Positions 57,801 through 64,000 of a stretch of 64,000 nt of DNA are shown piece after piece. The translations under genes and the position numbers were made by a program. The notes under the pieces are model-generated. The model made no database searches and had not been told where the DNA came from. It was given only the letters and a program-made list of their open reading frames with translations. Each line of letters opens with the position of its first letter. Position 1 is the stretch's first letter. Source of the stretch: Plantago major (taxonomy: Eukaryota > Streptophyta > Magnoliopsida > Lamiales > Plantaginaceae); assembly GCA_026545765.1 (NCBI GenBank), contig CM048844.1, forward strand, positions 50,867,401 through 50,931,400, in the 5' to 3' direction.

Positions 57801-60398
57801 GCAATGTTCCCCACTGAACAATATTCTTTCGGAACATTGATGGATAAGGATTTTGTCAAGGAAGTGGCCAGAAAGCTGATCTAAGCTTTCAACCAAGCAG
57901 ATGGTCAAACCAAAATGCAGATGGCATTCAAGCTTACTTTGCCCTAGACTCTACAGTACATACCCTCTGAACAAGAGGAAGTTAATGGGCAAACGGTCAC
58001 TATTCCAGAAGTGATCAACCTGGTCTCTGAAGATGAAGAAGAGAAGGAGACTGATGAGAATAATTATGAAGATCCTCCTTTTGACCATCACAAGGATGAA
58101 GATAAGAAAGATGATGATGATGCCCCTGCACCAGGGACAGGAGGGATTCCACAAGGAAACAATGCCTCAGTTGCTGAAAAGCACACTGAGAGGACATCAC
58201 AACAATTCCCTCCTCCATCTCCTCAGAAATCTACCCATCCATCTTCCCAACAAAAGGACACTACTGGACAAGTAGTTGATCACTCTGAGGAAACAACTCA
58301 GAAAATATTGGATGCACAAGTCAGAGTTGCTCAACTCAAACAACTGTTGGAAGAAGAACAACAACTACATCTTCAACTGGAAGAAAAGATAGCTGAATCC
58401 AGAGTCAAGCTGAAAAAACATGAAGAACAAACCATCAAGGAAACGCAAGCATACTCTGAGATTAAAGTGCTCCGGGACGCTGTTGATTATATTGCTAAGG
58501 AGCTAGATACTGAACAAGTATCTGAAGAAAAGCATGATGCTAAGGCTGCATCTTCACCAAAGAAACCATCCTCCAAAGGCAAGAAACCCATATCTGAGAT
58601 GGTTGCCGCCTTCAGAAACCTTAATGAAGAAGTGCTAGAGGATGCAGATCACTGGGCTGATGACTCAGATGATGAAGAAGACAAGACATTAGCAGAACAC
58701 CACAATGAACACTTAGCGGTTTCTCATCTGAAAAGGAAGCTAATTGCCCCTGAAGTATTCAACAAACTGCCAAATGTCCACTCCCAAGAATACATGAATA
58801 GATACCAAGTTTTGGCACATCTTAAAAAGGAGTTGTCTTCATAGAACAAAGACGTAATTTCCTCCGTCCCCTTAGATATGAAGAAATTCACCGAGCTCAT
58901 CACTCAGAGAACAACCAGTATGGTCCTTGCTCAAAAGGATCTGTGAATGGTATGGGACGATGATGTATCATTAGCTAAAAAATCTTTTCATGAGGCAAGT
59001 TACACTGCTGGAAAAGCAGATGCCATACTAGGCCCATTTGCAGAGCACACTGATAAGGAAAATGGACTTATCAAACAAAATCAGGAGCTCAAGGCTGAAC
59101 TTCAGAAGTTAGTTACTGCCTACAATTACTTGAAAGGGAATTTTGAGTCTCTCTCAGAATCCTTTGTGGTACTTAGTCAGTCAACAATGACTAAGGGGGA
59201 AGAATTTGGACCTCAAGGTCAGGGGGAAGGAAAGAAGAAATCTATTGTTGGTGCTGCTCAGAAAGGAAGAGGAAACAAGAAAACTTCCCAGCCACCACTC
59301 AATATAAATGAGCCCTCATCAAGTCAAGCTGCTTTGCAAATAGTAGATACTTCCCAGCAGCCAACTGAAGAAACAACAATGGTAACAAGGGCCATGGCAA
59401 AAAGACCTCCAAGGAGTACCAAGGCTCCAAGGAGAAGACAAGTAAAAGGGATTGAAGAGTCTTCTGAAGAAGAAGAAGAAGAAGAAGGCCAAATCAAATC
59501 CCAGGGCAATGAAGAAGGCTGCAAATCACATAACCAGAGAAATCTGGAAGATGACGATGAAGATGGGGATGAAGATGAAGCTTCTCTTCATAGAAAAAGA
59601 AGAAAGGCTGATAGCCCATCTGAACCCTTAGCTGCAAAGCCTTTGGCAGCTATAACACCCTTTGGAAATACCAAGTCAATCCAGAGTGGTTCTTCAAGCA
59701 ATCCCCCAAGGGAAAATTCAAGGCAAAGGAGGAATAGACTAAGAGCTGAAAGAAGAAAAAGTCAACTTCCACTCAGGACAGAAGAAGTCAGAATTGAGTA
59801 TGTGAAGACTGATAACAACTCCTCTGTTTACAGGTGCATTAATCAGAAGAATGGCTACTGGATTCTGGAACTTAAGCATCTACTGGTAAATTCAAAATTT
59901 CTAGAACTAATCCATAAACAACTCATGGCATGGAGAAAAGACAAGCCAATCTTGATTAACACCAACCACATCAAAGCCTGGTTGGATTTTGAAGTTATCA
60001 AGAGAATAGAAGCTATGAAGAAGGACCTATCTGATGAATGTCCTTATGGAAAGCCGGATGATGTACACAGAATTCCCAACATAACTGGAACAGGCACAAG
60101 GCCAAGACTTGTCGTGGAACCCTTTGAGTCATTCTACATGACTGAAGAACAATGCAAGGGTGACATCAAATATCTGAGGATTATCTATGATTATTTCAAG
60201 CTATCAGATTTCAGAATTGTGCATGCCTGGAAGTGGGGAAAGTATCTGTGGGTCAAACACTTTGCCAAGAAGAATCCTACCAAATCCTACAAGGAAGTCT
60301 GTGGATTTGCCAGAGACACAGAGATGATTGTCAGAACTCTTCTCTATGACTACTCTGACGATATCAAAAGGTTTGGTGATAGGAAATTTACAGATTGA
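54808..60398 (+). pseudogene. Very large extra (envelope-position) reading frame with mini-introns
   Basis: Starts MAPKRASTQKSQSITTG. After frame slips near 54990 and 55675 it runs in one frame to 60398 if five short introns are removed (56720-56801, 56910-56985, 57097-57176, 57330-57410, 57525-57602). It would be about 1,700 aa. Parts: a folded-looking N-terminal domain (RTRHLLVHWDVLACILHRCF, 55368); three about 16-aa DELINA repeats (55893-55995); Glu/Val/Ser-rich mini-exons; PFFKEHILPKHLKCFKKWQK (57651); coiled coils (58311-58520, 59050-59170); acidic EEEEEEE and basic PRRRQVKG runs; and a C-terminal domain (AWLDFEVIKRIEAMKKDL, SDFRIVHAWKWGKYLWVKHF). In-frame stops (55179, 56435, 56907, 57301, 57882, 57943, 58842, 58944) all fit C-to-T changes. 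No transmembrane segment or signal peptide is evident, so envelope function is doubtful. I do not recognise the family. Confidence 0.7.
56720..57602 (+). repeat. Tandem mini-exon/intron cassette
   Basis: Exons 56802-56909, 56986-57096, 57177-57329 and 57411-57524 (108, 111, 153, 114 bases) alternate with introns of 82, 76, 80, 81 and 78 bases, all GT..AG and all phase 0. Exons start GCT or GTT and end in an EPxV-type motif; PETS/PETA and VSE phrases recur. Introns 2 and 4 share their 3' ends (AAGTGTT..GTTTCTAAT). This indicates duplication of an exon-plus-intron unit. Confidence 0.7.
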
Positions 60399-60769
60399 TC
60401 CATGGAACTGCTTTGCAGACTTGAAGTTTTGAAGAGTTGAAGACCAGTTTATTAGGATGTTCACTTGGAGCTTGGTTACTCCTATTGTCCTAATTTACTA
60501 TGTACTTTTGTATCTTGCTGACTGCTCTAAATGTTGTTTTATCTTGTAAAAGTTATCTGTGAACTCTCTTTGTAACATATCTGATGAACCTACTCTCAGA
60601 TATCAATCTATAAAAGATAACTTGTCAGCAAAGATCACACCTTGTGATTTGGTTGATGTTTACTTTCTGCACTTAATTATATGAATTGAAAGATCATAAG
60701 AAATGATTAAGTGGTGGATTGTTTCCTCATCCAGATTTGTAATAGGTCAGATAGTCATCGTTGACTGAT
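60399..60769 (+). other. Sirevirus 3' untranslated region
   Basis: Non-coding DNA between the last stop and the PPT, with TATCTGATGAACC and CAGATATCAATC motif copies. Confidence 0.6.
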
Positions 60770-60785
60770 CAAAATGGGGGAAATT
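60770..60785 (+). other. Sirevirus polypurine tract
   Basis: AAAATGGGGGAAATT directly before the 3' LTR start TGTTAGG. Confidence 0.88.
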
Positions 60786-62392
60786 TGTTAGGAATATCTG
60801 TTTAGATTTTGATCAGCAACCTAATGACTTACCTTAGCTCATAAAGGTGGTTAGTATTCTTGGTTCACTTGAACACTGTAAAAGAGGAAACTCACTAAGT
60901 ATGATAGTCTAGCAAATCTTGTATAGGATGTTAGGTCTCTGAATGTAATTTTTATTTCTCTGAAGAAGACCAAGAAGAAGGCATCCAGCAGGAGAAGTTC
61001 AACGATTTTGAAGTTTTGAAGACTGCACAAGATTGCTGAAGACAAAGGTCATCAGATACCTATGTCCAGATATCTTGAATAAACAAGTGTTTTTCAATAA
61101 ACAAGTTTTGCAAAAGATATCTGAGAACACAAGGTTTCTGAACGAGGAAAAGTGCCCACAGATATCTACACTCAGATACCTTGAATAAAGATTATGTTTC
61201 CAGGAAATAATATATTTTTAACAAGCGGTATCTGGAGTTATGATAGTCTCTGGAAAGGGACATGCAATGCTTCAGAAAGCGTGCATAGTTCCGTTGGCAC
61301 TACAGGACAAAAATAGTACAATGCAATAAATGCGCAGACAAAGACATCTGAATAAAAGAGGAAATCTGTGAAAAGAGACAACATCTTCTGCAGTACTATT
61401 TTCAGATATCAATAGTTTGAATTTCATTAAGCCTAACGGATACTATTCAAACGGCATGATTTTCAACTATAAATATCATCATTTAGAATGCTTGAAAGAC
61501 ACACTGAACACAACACCTTGAACTTGCACTGAATACTCACACAAGCTCTCTCAAGCATACTACTTACCATCAAGCTTTCTGTTACGACCAAAGCTCTTGA
61601 TTCTAGCACAAAAGTTCTAAGTGTCCTGATCCTTAACAAGCATTGTTATTTGTGAAGGAGTTGAATTAAGATTTCATATATGAGATTCATTCTTTTGAAC
61701 ACTTATCATAGACTTGGGTCAGTAAAGAATAAGATACCATACATTGAAAAGTGTATTAAGTATACTTGATTCATAGAGCTATCTGCATAACTGAATAAGT
61801 TATTAAAGAAGCTCACCTGACAAACTACCTTAACCAACACCTTAATCGGCGTGGAGTACAGGAAGTACTTAGTTTGGAAAACTAAGGAATAACTCCAAGG
61901 TTACTGAGCATAGGAAGTACTTAGTTTGGAAAACTAAGGAATAGCTCAAAGGTTTCTGAGTATAGGAAGTACTTGGCTGAGAAAGCCGGGGAATAACTCA
62001 GGGGGAACACTTGGTTGGGAACCTAGTGTATTTAGGAATCGAGAGATGATACTTGTAAGGGTACCTCAATTATATGTCTTAGTGGATTCTAGGTCTGAGA
62101 AAGGCCGAAGTGGATTAGTTGAAGGATTATGCCACCTTCAGATACCACTATAAAGACTTGTGTTATTTACTTTCTGCAATTTATTACGTGCTTTATTTAA
62201 ATTGCTAAGTATTAACACATATCTTGCTGAGCACGTGCACTTATCACAAAAAGTCTTCCGCTCTCTGAAAATAAGTATCAGATATCTTCACAGATATCTG
62301 AGAAATTGTGGTTATCGACAAAAGTTTGAAAAAGACTATTCATCCCCCCCTCCCCACTCTAGTCTTTTACTTTGCCGTTATCTTGACCAACA
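60786..62392 (+). repeat. Sirevirus 3' LTR
   Basis: Near copy of 46437-48046, same hairpin cluster (about 61861-62032) and TATA box; ends CCAACA followed by TTGAC. Confidence 0.95.
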
Positions 62393-63652
62393 TTGACTGC
62401 TCTTTAGTATAAGATATGTGGCCGGTGTGACTCTTCAGCCATAACTATCGCTATCTATTATTCCTGATATAAACTTATTATCAAAGTGAAGGTTGATTCT
62501 TACATGTTTTCTCTACTTGATGTCAATTCATCAATTCTCGTTATAATTGCGTTCTACTTATTTTTTTATTATTTTTTTGGAGTAGTTTTCTACTTTATTG
62601 ATTACTGAAAAAACACAACTCACGGGGGTTTATAAGAACCCGTGTACAACATAGCTAGAAAGGAAGTACCATAGTTTAAGCAAGATATTACAAACCAAAT
62701 TAAAGTCCAAAATACTAAGATAAGTGTAAATAAATGACATTGTTGCTGAACTTCAACTGAGAGATTCTTCTTCCTTTGAGAGTCAATGTCAGATTCTGAA
62801 TATTTCCAACAGATTAGCATAGGATGAGCTTTCTCAACTTGAAGCCAATGGTCCATCATGAATTGAAGTTTATCCTTTTGGGCAGGACTGCCTTCTCTTC
62901 TCTCGAGTAACATCAAAACAAGACCAATAACTTACAACTCAAACCTACTACACTTTGTCTATTAGGGTATAGAAAAACCCTCCTAGAACTAAACAGAACA
63001 TTACAAGGCAACTGGAAAGGGATGACAAAGCCTGACCAACTATATAAAGTTCAGCTCTCAAAAGGAACACACAGTCACACTTGCTACAATACCACAAATC
63101 ATCTAAACTACCATACTTGGAGAACACACCATAGAACCGTCCATCTGAAACAATCTTCTCACATATGGATACATGATACCACAAGATCAGGAGTATAGAA
63201 ATAACAACCAAAAGACATGGAACAAGTACTGCACCTGACTGGCTTTTCTCTCTTTCTTTTTTTAAAAAAAAATGAGGAAGGGATTTAGTGCAGTAAAGTA
63301 AACCCCTTCTAATACTATCTGCCTTTTGAAATCCAGCTACTTTTTTTTTTTTCCACTGGATGCTTTACTTTTTTTTTTTTTTTGATTTTTTCTCACAAAA
63401 GATAACTTGAAAAAGAAGCTTAAGAATTGCAAACAGCACCAAGACTGAGGATTCTTGTAACTACTGGATGAGCCCAAATATGACTTAAGAAACAAGACAT
63501 CCTAAGCATGCAAAAGATAGAGTAGAATACAATATATTGAAAATATATTGTATTACATTAGTTGTTCGAAAACCAAAAGCCTTATTTACTTTATATTGAA
63601 AATCAACCATTTATTATTCTATTTTAATCGAGCGCTATTACAGAGTGACCGA
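62393..63652. other. Host sequence right of the Sirevirus
   Basis: 62393-62397 is the duplicated TTGAC. The next 150 bases continue the interrupted Athila-like LTR. The rest is AT-rich, with long poly-T runs (about 62560, 63250, 63340, 63370) and two short minus-strand frames (98 and 87 aa) that I cannot match to anything. Confidence 0.45.
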
Positions 63653-64000
63653 TGTTGGTCCAGATAACGACAAAGTAAAAGGCTAGAAGCTGGGGGGGGG
63701 GGGGGGAATATTCTTTTCAAACTTTTGTCGATAAAACAGTTTCTCAGATATCTTTACAGGTATCTGATACTTAGATTCAGAGAGCGGAAGTCTTTTTGTG
63801 ATAAGTGCACGTGTCAGCAAGCTATAATGTGTGTACATACTCGGCAAGTAATATAAAGCAATAAATAAAGTTCTGTAAGTAAATAACACAAAGCTTTTTA
63901 TAGTGGTATCTGAAGGTGGCGTAATCCCTCAACTAATCCACACGCCCTTTCTCAAGACTTGAATCCACTAAGACACGATAATGAGTTCTCCTTACAAAAT
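63653..64000 (-). repeat. Sirevirus LTR 3' end, minus orientation, runs off the window
   Basis: Reverse complement of the LTR end: TGTTGGTCCAGATAAC at 63653, a G run (63694-63707) equal to the C run of the LTR, TCTCAGATATC and CTTTTTGTGATAAGTGCACG. No PBS lies to its left, so it is a 3' or solo LTR. Confidence 0.9.

Larger units (their letters stand above)
46437..62392 (+). mobile_element. Full-length Sirevirus (Ty1/copia, Maximus/SIRE type), 16 kb
   Basis: LTRs 46437-48046 and 60786-62392 (1610 and 1607 bp), PBS 48049, PPT 60770-60785, perfect 5-bp target duplication TTGAC (46432-46436 and 62393-62397). Order: gag, protease, integrase, RT, RNase H, then a 5.6-kb extra reading frame. Ty1/copia order plus the extra envelope-position frame and large size define the Sirevirus lineage. 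In the first 350 bases of the LTRs I count about a dozen mismatches, so the insertion is not very recent. Confidence 0.95.

Noticed and set aside
62620-63211. Two minus-strand frames of 98 and 87 aa
   Set aside because: No match to any LINE, retrovirus-like or cellular family I know; no start or splice context.

Overview
This is a transposon-rich stretch of a flowering-plant (eudicot-like) nuclear genome. The evidence is one spliced host gene with plant GT-AG introns encoding the chloroplast outer-envelope pore protein OEP37, surrounded by nested plant-type CACTA, Ty3/gypsy, Ty1/copia (Sirevirus), LARD, hAT-like, Stowaway and Tourist elements, plus a plastid DNA fragment. I see no bacterial features. 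Only OEP37 looks like an intact cellular gene.

Layout. (1) 1-7058: 5' part of a CACTA (En/Spm) element on the minus strand, with a broken TNP2 transposase, a second broken transposase gene, a 97-bp minisatellite and the CACTA terminus. (2) 7059-12790: minus-strand Ty3/gypsy sequence. A truncated gag is cut by the CACTA element, one 1.5-kb LTR follows, and then a gag-protease region that ends in a polypurine tract at the same LTR. (3) 12791-15240: a truncated Sirevirus LTR, then a second CACTA transposase pseudogene. (4) 15241-21599: a minus-strand non-autonomous LTR element (LARD type, 3.2-kb LTR, 1.5-kb non-coding interior) inserted in that pseudogene. (5) 21600-24172: a second CACTA terminus inserted in the LARD LTR, joined to a TNP2 3' fragment, then the end of another LTR. 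(6) 24173-27270: AT-rich intergenic DNA with simple repeats and transposase relics. (7) 27272-38112: OEP37, six coding exons, about 321 aa. Its 7.8-kb first intron holds a degenerate chromovirus. (8) 38113-46436: a hAT-like element, a Stowaway MITE, a duplicated LTR unit (one copy interrupted by a Tourist-like element, the other by plastid trnL-UAA DNA), and pieces of Athila-like elements. (9) 46437-62392: a full-length Sirevirus with 1.6-kb LTRs, PBS, PPT and a perfect TTGAC target duplication. (10) 62393-64000: the interrupted host sequence, then another Sirevirus LTR on the minus strand.

Most interesting signal. Downstream of gag-pol, the Sirevirus carries a very large envelope-position reading frame (54808-60398). 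It has its own TATA-like leader, and a middle section (56720-57602) that reads as five short phase-0 GT-AG introns separating four small, related, phase-0 exons. This looks like a tandemly amplified exon-intron cassette inside a retrotransposon. Its LTRs also carry a row of four hairpins whose paired bases change together. Almost all in-frame stops in this element can be explained by single C-to-T changes in CAA, CAG or CGA codons, as expected for old methylated transposons.
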